From assembly GCA_033980235.1 (NCBI GenBank), contig CM067072.1:20153047-20217046 (forward strand): a stretch of 64,000 bases of DNA, read 5' to 3'. Below the pieces are notes generated by a model. The model searched no databases and had not been told where the DNA came from. It saw only the letters and a list, made by a program, of their open reading frames with translations. The stretch is from Diadema setosum. Lineage: Eukaryota > Echinodermata > Echinoidea > Diadematoida > Diadematidae. The translations under genes were made by a program, and so were the position numbers. This document shows, one piece after another, positions 45,915 through 57,339 of the stretch (the first letter of the stretch is position 1; each line of letters starts with the position of its first letter).

Positions 45915-46491
45915 ATAGGCGGTCGCCGCCCTTAAGATTCTGAGTGCTCAAGACCTATCCCTTACATTCCGAAAAATCAATATTTCCCCTTTTCAGTATA
46001 TCCCCTTTTAATCAACCCTATCCTCTCTCAGTTCCTCCGATCATTTTTTTTTTTGGATAATTTCCCAAATATTCCATCAAATATGCGTAGAAGAGATGGT
46101 TTTATCTCGATTTCAACTTTTAAATGGCAAAAGCTCCCTCATACGGGAAGGGTGGGGATAGCACTCTAAAAAAAAAAAAAAAAAAAAAAACACCAAAGAA
46201 ACAAACAAACTCAAAATCATTTTGAGTTTTTCACACATGTGTTGCTGCCTTCACCTTTCAGCAGATAGGTCCCTAAAGCATAATCCACATCTTCAGGCTA
46301 TTTAGGTCCCTAATATTCTACATCTTCAAGATATTATAAACACATATCCTATGCACATGATACTAAATCATAGTACACCTGTAACAAAAAAGATGTAAAT
46401 CCTGTCAAAATTTGCAATATTCTCAGTAACTGTGATATTTGCCAGGTCAAAAAGTCAAAGTGAAATCAGTTCATACACTGTAGTGCATACT

Positions 46492-46687
46492 GTATACGCC
46501 ATATATCTAGCGAGTCTAAATTTTTGTGAATCGGGACTTCCAGACAACTTCGTGAGTGGTTAAATTCGCGATAGTGAATTACGGTGCTGAACCAAGAATG
46601 TATGTGTGCGTCACATTCATATCGGGATCAGAGTTATTTTCGCGTGTTCCCGAATAGCATCCGACTCGTGAAATATTTGGCGTATAC
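46492..46687. mobile_element. MITE with GTATACGCCA ends
   Basis: GTATACGCCATATATCTAGC faces GAAATATTTGGCGTATAC, and the inverted match runs on through CGAGTC. The interior contains CGCGATAG and TTTTCGCGTG. It is 196 bp long. Confidence 0.75.
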
Positions 46688-46822
46688 CGTACATGTATTC
46701 AATTGTATGCATCACTACAGGTTCATATCTCAATGACCTGTGACTTACAATGGCAGAAAAGGTGAGGGGGCAAACAAACTTTATATGTAACTGAAACTGT
46801 CCTACATATTTTAGAGTACTGG

Positions 46823-47051
46823 CACTGTAAAAGCTGTAATTTTTGCATACAGATGTTTTTATGACTTTAACAGGAGGTCACAGCCATTTTCGCAAGATAT
46901 TGTTTTTTCGATTCGACACTGAGGCTATTGTAAGAGCGCTAATGTTCGTACATTTGCGATATTTTGGCATGCTGTTAAATTAACAGCCCAACATTGATTA
47001 GCGAAATTTGTGAAAATTACATCCTTGGGGAAAATATAAGCTTTTACAGTG
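46823..47051. mobile_element. MITE with CACTGTAAAAGCT ends
   Basis: CACTGTAAAAGCTGTAATTT faces AAGCTTTTACAGTG with internal GCGAAATTTGTGAAAATTAC. It is about 229 bp and non-coding. Confidence 0.7.
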
Positions 47052-47156
47052 GTACAAGAAGTTTTCAAATGTTTTCAAAATTATGCTCTGGCATGATCTT
47101 CCAGTTACAGTTGAGAAATAAAATGGTTGCACATATATTTGCACTGTTTGGAAATG

Positions 47157-47315
47157 CAGGGGAACCTCATTTTAACAAGCTTCTTGGGACCACTGAAATA
47201 TTTCATTATATCATGGATAAAAGCAAAAGAAGACATTGGAAATGGGACCTGCAAAATCACCATGTTACATCAGGTATCTGGCTATATCTGACCTTGTTAT
47301 AACAAAGTCCCACTG
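47157..47315. mobile_element. Tc1/mariner-like MITE
   Basis: CAGGGGAACCTCATTTTAAC faces TTGTTATAACAAAGTCCCACTG-type sequence. Internal TTCATTATATC and CATGTTACATC words recur. A related degenerate copy lies at 45,462-45,622. Confidence 0.65.
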
Positions 47316-47319
47316 TACA

Positions 47320-49213
47320 ACTATGTATTAACAACATAAAATTGAAACCATGCAAAAAAATCATACATCAATCTCCAGAAATGAAGTCAAAATCTGTTAA
47401 TTCTTCTGAAAAGAAATAAACATTCTACCACTCTTTGCACATATGACATATAAATTAAATAACATAGAACTCTTCAAAAATGGTAAATAGTAATGATCAT
47501 ATGGGATTTTCAAATCATGAAGTGTGCAGAATTACACATATTAATGCACTCAAACAATCATATTCAAAAATTTAATACATGATCTATAAAAGCATGTCAT
47601 ACGGTAACAGCAATCAAAAAGAATGTCACGCATAGGGCATACGTAGTGGAGTCCTTGGTGAAAAATATGCAATGAAAAAGACAAGGTACAAATATCATGC
47701 AAGAGTCCATCATGATCATAGACATGTAAACACACTCAATTTCTAAAGAACATCCAATCACTCGGCTTCCATGTTTAATGTTTTACACAGCTTGTCATTA
47801 AATCTGAGATTTGAACAAATTAACACATTTCTCTGTTTAACATGCACATGAATAATCAGTGCATTTGACTGATTTATCATTATTATCACTTTACAGGTTA
47901 GAGGCTACAACACCTGCAAATGAACAGTGCAAATACACCAGTTTCGTAATCCATGCAACCATATTACACAATATGGCAGAAAACCTCCACATTCATCTAT
48001 TTGCCTATTCATTTCACTCCACTCTCATCTCTATTACATCCCCTTACAAGCTACCTACAGTGAAAGGCTCAACCTTGACCTCTAGCTCTGACCTTTGACA
48101 TGGCAATCACAAACTGACTCTGCCAGCTTTCCTGTCACTGCTTCTCTTCTTCCCTAGTCTTATCAAATTTCATCCTTTTTAAAAAAAAATCTGTACTGTG
48201 CATTTGTAACATTTGACCCTGACCTCTGCTCTTGACAGTACACATCAAGCTTAAAATCAAGCTCTCAACTATTTGCTGTGTGAGTTAGCTCTGTGCCAGA
48301 CAATTCACATGACGCTACACTGTATTAATACTTCACATTGAGATAAGGCTATACACACACAAATCACTACACATTACTTCCATGCCCTGTGATCCTCGTG
48401 ATACTGAAGGGGGCAGGTTTTATTACATGTAGTTTGTCAATATCGTGGTTTCAACTGTATTTACTGCCCTCTCTTGCCGCCATAATTAAACGCGAAAATA
48501 GGAAATGTACTTAAAGCACTTGCTATAAAATGTCCTGATCACTTTGTCAGCATGGTGTGGTAATTGTTATGATTTTCTTGTTATTCATATTTTGACTGCC
48601 ACTGTTACTTTCATAACTTAATAAGCAACACACTCTCACTTTTAGATGGCTTACTACCATTGCACCATTGTAAATTAGTTTCTTGTGGTCACCTGAAAAA
48701 TTGGTTGGGAGCAATGACACAAATTTTGACACCATCAACTTTCTTGGCATCTTTGTTGTTATTGTCAATGCATTGCAGTCATGCAGCACCAACCCTAGGC
48801 ATTCATGCATTGTTTAACAAAATAAATGCAAGATATATACACATCACACACAATATTCAGACAAAGCTGCTTATGACAGACACTGCTACACATACAATGT
48901 AGGTAGCTGACCGTATGGTCATGCCAGCCATGCCACTCAAACATTCACATGACAACACTAAATGCATCCTAATGTGTTACACTACTGTGTGCAACTCTTT
49001 GTCACAACCTCAGTTTCATGCCTTTTACAAGTTACTTGACAATGAGTCTTGTGATCTTATTTTACACAGAATTACTGCACATGCCATAACATCCAAAGAA
49101 AACATTTTCTAACAGGTAACAAACAATACAAGGTAATGCGAAATGTCTCATTGTTAGAACAATGATGCCATAATTCAACAAACACAGCATCAAGTAACTA
49201 TCTTTGCGACTAA
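47320..49213. other. AT-rich sequence without supported genes
   Basis: Open frames are short and unrecognised. Several TTGACC-rich patches (48,070-48,240) resemble the left-edge repeat family. No splice-supported coding segment was found. Confidence 0.4.
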
Positions 49214-49626
49214 GGATGCGTTCGAGCGCTCAAAAGCGAACCAAAGCGAACCGTACTGTGCTATGCCAGATTTGGAGCATTTGAGCACCCTGATGAGAGA
49301 GCATACCTATGAGTTATTTTAAGAAGGGGTAACACATTTTGTAACAACAGGGTCATTCACCTCGCACGCTTTAAACTACTTACAGATGTCCTGAACAAAG
49401 AGAATTAACTTTTTGCATAATGACATATGTGCATGTTATGTGCATTTTTCACATGCAAACTTTGCTACACTTTTAGTACCGGTACCCTTTTGGAGCACAA
49501 CGGGGAGTGGTCCACTTTTGGCTCTGTTCAGATCGGTACGGTACACTTCAGGAGCGTTCGAACGCTACTCTGGCGCAGGGTTCGGTATGGTAGCGCTTTG
49601 CTGTAGGAGAGCGCTGGAACACATCC
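49214..49626. mobile_element. Inverted-repeat element, 413 bp
   Basis: GGATGCGTTCGAGCGCTC faces GAGCGCTGGAACACATCC. The interior has several TTTGGAGCA and GGTACGGTAC words and CAGGAGCGTTCGAACGCTA. It is non-coding, superfamily unknown. Confidence 0.65.
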
Positions 49627-49917
49627 ATAATGCAAAACAGAAGACTCCCACACATATATACATGCACACACTAATTGCTCACACCTTGAAATGTTGGAGT
49701 AGTCATTCTTAACTTGCACATTATTGTTTTCTGTACAAATCTTACAAATCTTCAGAGTTAAATACTAGGACATTCTCCCTTTACACTTGTTAGGATGGAA
49801 AACATCTTTAAACACAGAGAAATAAAATATTCTAAAGTGCTCATATGAATTATATCATGTTTCATTAATGACAATTAATACTGATGGGGAATACTATCTT
49901 ATACCCAAGGGGGAGGG

Positions 49918-49936
49918 CGGGGGGGGGGGGGGGGGG
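49918..49936. repeat. Poly-G tract
   Basis: A GGGGGAGGGC prelude leads into about 18 G. The flanking sequence is unassigned. Confidence 0.85.
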
Positions 49937-50819
49937 CACTTCTGTGAATGAAGAGTGAATATACCATCAAAACTTATTTATTAGTTATCACATATAATGT
50001 GAAACAGTAATTTACCTGGCTTGCAAACTTAAGAACCACTAAATATGCTTTGTATGAAGAAAATATTGATTGCCTTTGGTAGAAGTGTACCTAATAATGA
50101 AAACTTTTCTTGCATTTCTGAATTGATACCATGACCCTCATTAAATAATAACCTTTAATTAAAATTAATAATAACTGTAACAATAGAATACAGATTTGTA
50201 CCATCTCCATGGAACTTTCAAGGTACACCACCACATGCAACAAAGATATCAACATATCTTTATATATCAAATTTTTTTGTACAGCAAAATCAGGCATTCA
50301 ACTTTCAGCACTACACAGAAAAGTTTGTCCATTTCAGTATAAGTCTTGAGTTTTGAAGAAACACAGAGGCGTAACACCCTTCATACTAGCAAATGGGATA
50401 AACGTGCCATAAAAAAGGCATCCAACTTTGAAGATACACTACAGCATGCAATTAAATTAATTCAGTTGCAATCTCGCTCCATTTTTGCGTATCTACATAA
50501 TCACGAGTATATGGGGACATGCGAAGTAAGCAATTTAAAAGACCATGACTTTATCGCAAAATGATCAGGTTTACCAAGTTTTCATGCGATAATAAGAGTC
50601 TAAGTGACAGGAGGTGCACTAATCCCAAAAACAAAAGGAAAATGAGAATCATTAACAAAGAGAACAAAACTGTGAGATAGAACACTTGGCAAAATGAGGT
50701 TCTTCTTATAAGTTCACTTCCTATTAATTAATGCAAATGTGGTACATAAAGAGCTAAATATCAATGATCATCTTCAGGACACATGTGCACTAATTTTTCA
50801 TGAGCTTATTGGAGGCAAT

Positions 50820-51033
50820 TACTGTAAAAGTGGATATTTTAGCGCGACTAATTTTTTTGTGCTCGACCAGGCAAAAAGAGTTTCAGGTTTTTTAAATTCT
50901 GTGGAATCAAGACACTAAGTACGGGAACATACGGCAAGCAAAAATATTCGCGTGCTTTTATTTTCGGGATAGATTCTGGTTGCGAGAAATGCACAAAAAT
51001 TTCAACACTGCGAAAATTTCAATTTTTTCAGTA
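50820..51033. mobile_element. MITE with TACTGTAAAAGTGG-type ends
   Basis: TACTGTAAAAGTGGATATTT and the terminal GAAAATTTCAATTTTTTCAGTA are imperfect inverted copies. The interior has TTTTCGGGATAG and ATATTCGCGTGC. It is about 214 bp. Confidence 0.55.
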
Positions 51034-52226
51034 CTCTCATTTGACATTTTGAAATTTGATGGAAGAGGGAAGTGTCAACATGAAGACTACTTTTGACAAT
51101 GTCAATTCATATGAAATGTCAAAACATCAAAGATTTCAATGGCTGCACCTTATCAGTTTGCATTATATACACAGTACATTCTGCTCACATTTTCTTGGTG
51201 GTTTACAGTGTCATAACTGACACTTACTTCACTGAAACGAGTTGTTCAAAACTTTGAAAATTCACGAGTTGGATATACACTGTATTTTCAGGACAGACAC
51301 GAGTTGTTATGACTGTCATTTTCACCCAAAGAGTCACTCTTATTTCACAGAATACTACAACCTACGTGTATCAAATCTCTATTATAGAATACTATAAGAG
51401 CAAGAGTCCAATTTTGAAAACTGTTCATACCTTAATTTGTAGCAGGCCATGCAACGAACATAAAAAAAAAAACTTGGGTTATCAGTACAATGTACTAAGT
51501 ACATACTCCAATATCGAATGACACACAAACATATTTAAACAACAACATCTCACTTTGCACAAGTACCCTCTGCAATACTTACAGACAAAAAAGTAACTGC
51601 GACTGTAAAAAGTGATTGATTGCTTTTTTGAGATGCATAATACTCACTACATCCAAATATCCATTAAATCTGGCTCTAACCAGACTTAAGTGTGAGTCTT
51701 CTATAAATGTGATCACTATAAATACCAGGGTTGATTTGGTAAAAACCTTTAAAAACTCATTGAAAGAACCAATGGAATTCTCTATAAATGCTTAATCTAA
51801 ATATTCTCCTCCTATGGATATGCTATCATCTTTGCAGTTCAAACTACTGTAGCTCATTATCATATTTCTCATGACTTGAAAACATATCATGAAAAACAAA
51901 ATTTGCTTATTTTATTTTTGCTGTTTTCAAACCTTTGAAAATCAGAGAAAGAACATGTGGAATTCTCTTCAAATGCTTGAACTACATATTCCTCTCTCAT
52001 GGATGTTATCAACTTTTATACAATGCAATACAAACCACTGTAGCTCATTACATGTTTTTCATGATCTGAAAACTTTCAAAACAAAACTTGCTTTCAATAT
52101 TCTTTTTTTTTTTTAACCTTTGAATTCTGGCTTTTTACCATAGAGGTTTGGCAATCATGTTTCAAATGGTAACATGGCTGTTCATATTCTTTTGTTCTAT
52201 GGATACTTACGGGCTATGGCAGAATT
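51034..52226. other. AT-rich sequence downstream of the large exon
   Basis: TTTGAAAATCAGAGAAAGAA-type text recurs in two similar ~150-bp blocks (51,740-51,890 and 51,930-52,080) with TGTAGCTCATTA. This is a diverged local duplication. It could include 3' UTR of the gene at 52,261, but nothing is decisive. Confidence 0.4.
52203..52211 (-). promoter_or_regulatory. Possible 3'-UTR splice donor after the stop codon
   Basis: About 50 nt after the TAA, the minus strand reads GCCCGTAAGTATCC, a near-consensus donor. An AATAAA lies before it at 52,227-52,232. Either the transcript ends near the AATAAA or it is spliced within the 3' UTR. Confidence 0.35.
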
Positions 52227-52260
52227 TTTATTTCTTCTCCATATCCCTGGCTATCGTTAA

Positions 52261-55200
52261 TTAACTTAGACCTAGTTTCTTCCGCAAATGGTACATCACA
52301 GCTTTCAGCTTCCGATCCACAAACTTGGAGCATTTTGAGCATCGCTTTTCCCTGGAACGTCTCAAGCCAGATACAAGGAGTTCACACTGACTTGAGCGGA
52401 TGGCAGCTGAGCCAAAGCTGTCTTCTAATAGGGCAGCTGCCTGCCACCTGGAAGTCGAAGCCAATTTGTTGCGGTACATCTGGACAAGGTCACTTCGAGT
52501 TGTCCCTTCACATACTGAACAGCCATTGCAGATGGCCTGCAGCACACCTTGGAGTGCTGCCTTGGTATGAATGCGCTTTCCAAAACGCCGAAAGATCCAG
52601 TGATTTACAGGAACCTCCATGTGGTGGCAGTGAATTTTAACCTCATGGATTTTGTTCCAAAGATTCACAGAAACTGAAATAGTCACTTTTGGGTTCTCAT
52701 CTGGACTAAGGATAAGAAACCTTAGCCAGTTCTCAGACATGGATTTTATCCAAGGTGAGGGTGGGGTCACACTTGTCAAGTCTTCATATGCTGTCTGTGT
52801 AATAGAAGATATGCCTTTCTTCTTGGTGACAGTAGTTGCCATATCCTGCATCAGGTTAGCAAATGATACATTGTGAGATTGCACAGAAGTAGAGGGTGTT
52901 TCTGAGGTAGAAACTTTAGCGAGATGAAGTTGGCCAAGTGAGCTCTCTTGCAGCAGCAGATTCCTCAAATTTGCAGAGCTTGGGTTAGATTGAGTTGACG
53001 GCATTCCATGAGCTGCATCCAGTTGTTTCTTATCACATAAAAGGGGTTCAAGCTGGGGAGAAGCTGAACCAAGAGGACCTTGACTATGTTGTTGGCCAGG
53101 ATACTTTAGTCTAACAAAAGAATCTTCACCACTCCCTTGGCATTTTTTGGCAAGTTTCTGCAAGATGTCAGTGAACGACATTCTGTCAGATTCTGAACTA
53201 AGTCTTTCAGTACTAGATACACTAGCCTGGACATCACTTCTTCCTTGGTGTTCCATAGAGTGCTGATTTGATACTTCTGTACGCCTGTGCAAGTCATCCC
53301 TCCTCTTTACCCATGCTTGCTTGATCTTTTGTCCAAATTTAACATGTGACCCCAATTTCCATCTGTGCTTCATTAGGGAAGATCGTTTGGAGTGAGGAGA
53401 TAAGCTATGCAGTGCCTTCACTTTGGTCTTTGCAAGGTTGCTGGGATGCTCGATCTTGCTTTCTGCATCCTCTGAAGATGTGCTGGGAGAAGATTCAGCA
53501 TAAGATATTTCTTTCAATTTCTGATGTCGTATTCCACTTCCTTGAGATTTATCAGAAGTTGATTGCAAAGTATCAGTCATGATCCGCGAAACACAGAGAG
53601 GAACTCTCTTCTTTGGTGAACTACTGACATCCTTGCTGTCCAACTGGGTTGACATTGATTCTGAAGTTGAGCTAGTACCAGACTGATCTCCTGATGGATG
53701 ACATTTCCGATAGGAGCTACTCTGTGGATCTTCATCACTGATACTAGGTTCTTGTTTGATTAATAGCCCTGGAAATGATTCTTGGCCCTCATTTCCAACT
53801 AGGCTTTTATCCAACACCGAGGAAGTTATGTCATGCAGAAAATCTGCAAAAGACCCTTTATTTTTTGCTTTCCAGTGGGAAGAATCTCCAGTATTAAGAA
53901 GATGAGAAACTAAGCCTGCTTGGTTTGATTGCCTGTTTCCAACTTCATTGCCTGTGTGTTTTGCTTTCTGAGAATCAGCAGTTTGGAAATCATGTAAATT
54001 ATGTGTTTCGTCCACAGATGACAATGGACTCTCTCTGGTATCAATACAAGTATTAAGCCCATCTTCAGAGTTGCAGTTGATATTTTGACTCGAAATATCA
54101 AGTTCCCTTTTCTCATAATCATCTGTAAATTCCTGCTTAATCACTCGCATACATTGTGACTGGGGAAAGTGCATTTTTTCATAGTCTGCTGTGCATTCTG
54201 AAAGACAATGGGCACGGTTACTTGGTGAAGTATCTGCAGCATCATGTAGCTCCTCATGGATCTCTTCCAGAATTTCTTGCTTGATTGGAGCACTAAAGCT
54301 AGAAGACACACTCTGTTGCTTTCTCTGCTGAGCAGCATCTTCTTCTGAGTCATCAATTGGAGGCAACACATTCTGGATATGGCTCCACTGGTGATAATTT
54401 GGGTGCAAATCATCCACTAATTCAGACTTAACAACTACACTTGCTTTAGTCGATTCAACTCCGGTATTGGAAGAGTTCTTGTCTTCTGTGACTGCTGAGC
54501 TGGTGAGATGTGGTAACTCAACATCATCAAATGTTTCATTGCATTGGTTTTCAGATGGGAAGGTTTGCTGGTGGGACGGTGAAGCCTCTAACACTTCTTT
54601 TGAAATTTTTTCATGAAGAATATCAAGGAGGGATATAGATGACTTTCTTTGCTGCTGCCGGTGTAAAACACTGTTATTCATGTGTACACCCTTGTCAACA
54701 ACAGATGCAAAATCATGCAGCAGACCAGCAAAAGATTGTTGTGTCTCCCCACGTGAAGTGAAGTTTGTCATTGTGGAAGTAGCATTGTTTACATCAGTGT
54801 TTTCACTGCTACGTTTATGTCCTGAAGTCAACATTGACATTAACTTTGGATGATGTGCTGATGACCCTTGGATGGAGGTGTCATTTACACAGGACACAAA
54901 GTTTTGGAGCAAACCAGAGAATGACATTTCCTGTCTGCCTCCCCTCACAGTGTGGTTCTCAGACTGTCGAATATCTCCATGGGCTCCACTGCACTCCCTA
55001 TCAGGAAGAATTTCTTGACTACTCTTTGAAGGCCACAAGGCATCAGGAAGAGGTGATCTCTCCTTGAATGGTGACTTGCGCTCACATACTTCAACCCGAC
55101 TATTCACCTGTGAAGCAAAGTTATGAAGAAGACTGGAGAATGTGGTTTCCGCTTCTTGAACTTTGACAGGTTGAGGTTCTGGAGAAGTTTCTTCATCAAG

Positions 55201-55605
55201 CTTCACTCTCTTGCAGCTGCTAGCTTTAAGAAGGCTGGACTCTCTGATTGATGTAACTCTTCTTTGAATCATGTCTGACATTTCATTTGCACTTGGATCA
55301 TTTGGCATGAGTGTAAGACTCTCTTGTACCTCCACTGGGGCTGCATTGTCATTAGCTGGAAAGTGGTGACCTTCAGTTAGCTGATTTTGACTGCTCTGGG
55401 AAAACGGAGAATGAGATTCAGGCAAACCATCAGATGAACTAGGAAGTAACTCTTCCGAAGACTCAGTTAGAATATAATCCTGCATATATTTCACAGGGCG
55501 ACTTTTCTTTCTTCGCGACGTTATCTTTTGCGACATCTTGGTATCATTAGGTATTGCAGAAGTGCTTGGGCTCTCCATATCTGCTTTGCTCAGCCTTGGT
55601 GGAAT
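52261..55605 (-). CDS. Large exon of an unrecognised nuclear-type protein (~1,100 residues)
   Basis: One open frame ends in TAA at 52,261. TTTGTTTTGCTGCAG just upstream of 55,605 is a good acceptor, so upstream exons are likely; alternatively translation starts at the in-exon ATG at 55,578 (MESPSTSAIPND). Residue numbers count from the open-frame Met at 55,623. Features are a basic patch RRKKSRPVKYMQDYIL at 37-52 and six motif copies (TFSSLLHNFASQV 161, SFSGLLQNFVSCV 234, SFAGLLHDFASVV 297, SFADFLHDITSSV 591, SFTDILQKLAKKC 816, SFANLMQDMATTV 920). Four acidic-flanked SUMO sites follow (VKSE 398, IKQE 447, 495 and 622). The C-terminus (about 955-1120) is denser and folded-looking, with HCHHMEVPVNHWIF, CNGCSVC and CSKC, possibly zinc-binding. 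The remainder is Ser-rich and disordered. I do not recognise the family; a chromatin or transcription role is inference. Confidence 0.85.
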   Translation of the reverse strand: MPPRLSKADMESPSTSAIPNDTKMSQKITSRRKKSRPVKYMQDYILTESSEELLPSSSDGLPESHSPFSQSSQNQLTEGHHFPANDNAAPVEVQESLTLMPNDPSANEMSDMIQRRVTSIRESSLLKASSCKRVKLDEETSPEPQPVKVQEAETTFSSLLHNFASQVNSRVEVCERKSPFKERSPLPDALWPSKSSQEILPDRECSGAHGDIRQSENHTVRGGRQEMSFSGLLQNFVSCVNDTSIQGSSAHHPKLMSMLTSGHKRSSENTDVNNATSTMTNFTSRGETQQSFAGLLHDFASVVDKGVHMNNSVLHRQQQRKSSISLLDILHEKISKEVLEASPSHQQTFPSENQCNETFDDVELPHLTSSAVTEDKNSSNTGVESTKASVVVKSELVDDLHPNYHQWSHIQNVLPPIDDSEEDAAQQRKQQSVSSSFSAPIKQEILEEIHEELHDAADTSPSNRAHCLSECTADYEKMHFPQSQCMRVIKQEFTDDYEKRELDISSQNINCNSEDGLNTCIDTRESPLSSVDETHNLHDFQTADSQKAKHTGNEVGNRQSNQAGLVSHLLNTGDSSHWKAKNKGSFADFLHDITSSVLDKSLVGNEGQESFPGLLIKQEPSISDEDPQSSSYRKCHPSGDQSGTSSTSESMSTQLDSKDVSSSPKKRVPLCVSRIMTDTLQSTSDKSQGSGIRHQKLKEISYAESSPSTSSEDAESKIEHPSNLAKTKVKALHSLSPHSKRSSLMKHRWKLGSHVKFGQKIKQAWVKRRDDLHRRTEVSNQHSMEHQGRSDVQASVSSTERLSSESDRMSFTDILQKLAKKCQGSGEDSFVRLKYPGQQHSQGPLGSASPQLEPLLCDKKQLDAAHGMPSTQSNPSSANLRNLLLQESSLGQLHLAKVSTSETPSTSVQSHNVSFANLMQDMATTVTKKKGISSITQTAYEDLTSVTPPSPWIKSMSENWLRFLILSPDENPKVTISVSVNLWNKIHEVKIHCHHMEVPVNHWIFRRFGKRIHTKAALQGVLQAICNGCSVCEGTTRSDLVQMYRNKLASTSRWQAAALLEDSFGSAAIRSSQCELLVSGLRRSREKRCSKCSKFVDRKLKAVMYHLRKKLGLS

Positions 55606-55620
55606 CTGCAGCAAAACAAA
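55606..55620 (-). promoter_or_regulatory. Splice acceptor of the large exon
   Basis: The minus strand reads TTTGTTTTGCTGCAG immediately before ATTCCACCAAGG. It shows that the frame can be entered by splicing, so the Met at 55,623 lies in intron sequence and is not the likely start. Confidence 0.7.
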
Positions 55621-55700
55621 CACAATTCAAAGATACAGTAAGAGATTTTCATATGTTACATTGATGGTATGGTACCCTAAGTCAGTAGTCACATATCAAT

Positions 55701-56006
55701 GGACAAGTTCACCTTAATAATTATACGTATAAGTGGATTAAGTGAATGCAGCAATAATAGAACACATTACTGAAAGTTTGAGGATAATCAAAAATCTGTC
55801 CAAAAGTCATGACTTTCTAAACCTTCATTGCCGTCACTGCTGGATGAGAAGTCTACAACAGCTGGTGATGTCACATGCGTAGAATTATATAAAGAAAATT
55901 TTTAAAAATTCAAATTATTTTTCACTTTTCTCTAGTTTCTCTACACATGTATATTCTATTTTCACTAACGTTCAACAATAGAGTACTTGACTTGTAACTT
56001 CCCCTT
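55701..56006. repeat. Dispersed repeat (GGACAAGTTCACCTT family), copy 1
   Basis: It opens GGACAAGTTCACCTTAATAA, has AGAACACATTACTGAAAGTT in the middle and closes near TTGTAACTTCCCCTTTATA, which mirrors the start. A partial second copy is at 62,642-62,790. Confidence 0.6.
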
Positions 56007-56249
56007 TATATCTGACAAGTTGAAGGAATGTGTGTACTTTTTTAAACAAGAGACCAGGTGGGGCATGGTGCCCATTTGAACAAATTGAGTAAACTGGGTG
56101 ATAGCACAGAAAAACAAAGAAACAAACTAAACAAACATATGATACTATTAAAGAAATATTGTTATAATGTTGCACACTCTCTCGCACATTCTTTTTCTCT
56201 CCCCTGGACAAGGGGTAGCAAGGAAGCTCACTCACACTGTCCCTTTAAT

Positions 56250-57330
56250 AACATTGAGTGTGTTTCTACTGGGGACACCTCGCATCACCTCGTATCACCT
56301 CGCATCACCGCGAATTTTGTCCCTCGCACGTTACGACCACCCGAACTGTTTCTACTGGCCGATAAATACGCGGCGATACGTCTAGTAACGTGGCAATGCG
56401 GGGAGATGTGAGAGAGCTTGCTTTGAACCGGAAGTCGCGTATGTTACAGATGTGGTCACGGGTCGCGCGGTATGGGAAGGTACTAGTAAACAACAATCAA
56501 GATGGCACAAATTAACTAGATGGGGACATGAAATATGTATTACTACAAGTATTTTTGCTTTTGAACTGCTCTCACTGCCAGTCAGTGAGTCAGAAGTCAT
56601 GTTCATTCTGCTGCTTTGAGAAGGAGAAAGTGGCCGAATGTTACGGGAGATGCAATGTCTCAACTAGAAGCATGTAGGCTATACAACAGCATTCCGCCAG
56701 CATTCCGCTTTGTTTTGCCGTCCAAATATGAAATGTCCTTCACTACTTCTATCATCTGCCGCCTTTTGAAAATAAAAAAATTGCTATAGATCCAATATGC
56801 CAAGATGATACTCTCCGACATAATTCATTCAAGCAACAAGAAACAATTTAGTGTATCTGATTAGGAATCCTTACACCCCAACAGCATGTAAGAGGGGAGA
56901 CGATCGAAATAACAATACGCAGTACAAGTGTACAGTGTACGTAGACTGGACCATGGAGATACGTAGCTCCATGACTGGACAGAGCATGTATTGTATACTA
57001 CAACCAAAGAAGAACCTCTCGGACTACAACACGCAAGATGCGTCAGCACTGCGAACGCAAAGCAGGTGTGTGACCATTCGAATAAGGCGGGCGAAATCTC
57101 CCAATAATTCGGGACTTCCGGTACACCGCAAATTTCGCTACCCAGTGTGTTTCTACTCAAAACTGTCCCTCGCATCATCCAGTAATTACTGGATGCACTC
57201 TTTACAAGCCAATTATCAAATAGGCATCTCTTACTGAGTGTGCAAACTTGCTTAGTGCGTGATAACATGTTTACAGTGGCTGTCCATGTGAGGCAGAGTG
57301 CGGCCAGTAAAAACCAACACACAGCTCTTG
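56250..57330. repeat. Probable decayed inverted-repeat element
   Basis: GAGTGTGTTTCTACTGG near 56,252 and CCAGTAAAAACCAACACA near 57,303 are imperfect inverted copies. Internal CAGTGTGTTTCTACTCAAAA and CCCTCGCATCA words recur. Frames of up to 153 codons on both strands were examined and not recognised. The segment also lies where upstream exons of the 52-55 kb gene might be, but no donor stands out. Confidence 0.35.
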
Positions 57331-57339
57331 ACCAATGAG

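Noticed and set aside
53106..54413. Shorter frames overlapping the large exon at 52.3-55.6 kb
   Set aside because: They are alternative-frame shadows of the 1,100-residue open frame.
55609..55623. Using the first in-frame ATG (55,623) as the start of the large protein
   Set aside because: TTTGTTTTGCTGCAG immediately follows this ATG and is a good splice acceptor, so the ATG probably lies in the intron. The likely start is the ATG at 55,578 or an upstream exon.
56851..57322. Frames of 128 and 153 codons on opposite strands near 57 kb
   Set aside because: They are mutually overlapping, within a probable decayed element, without recognised motifs or initiation context.
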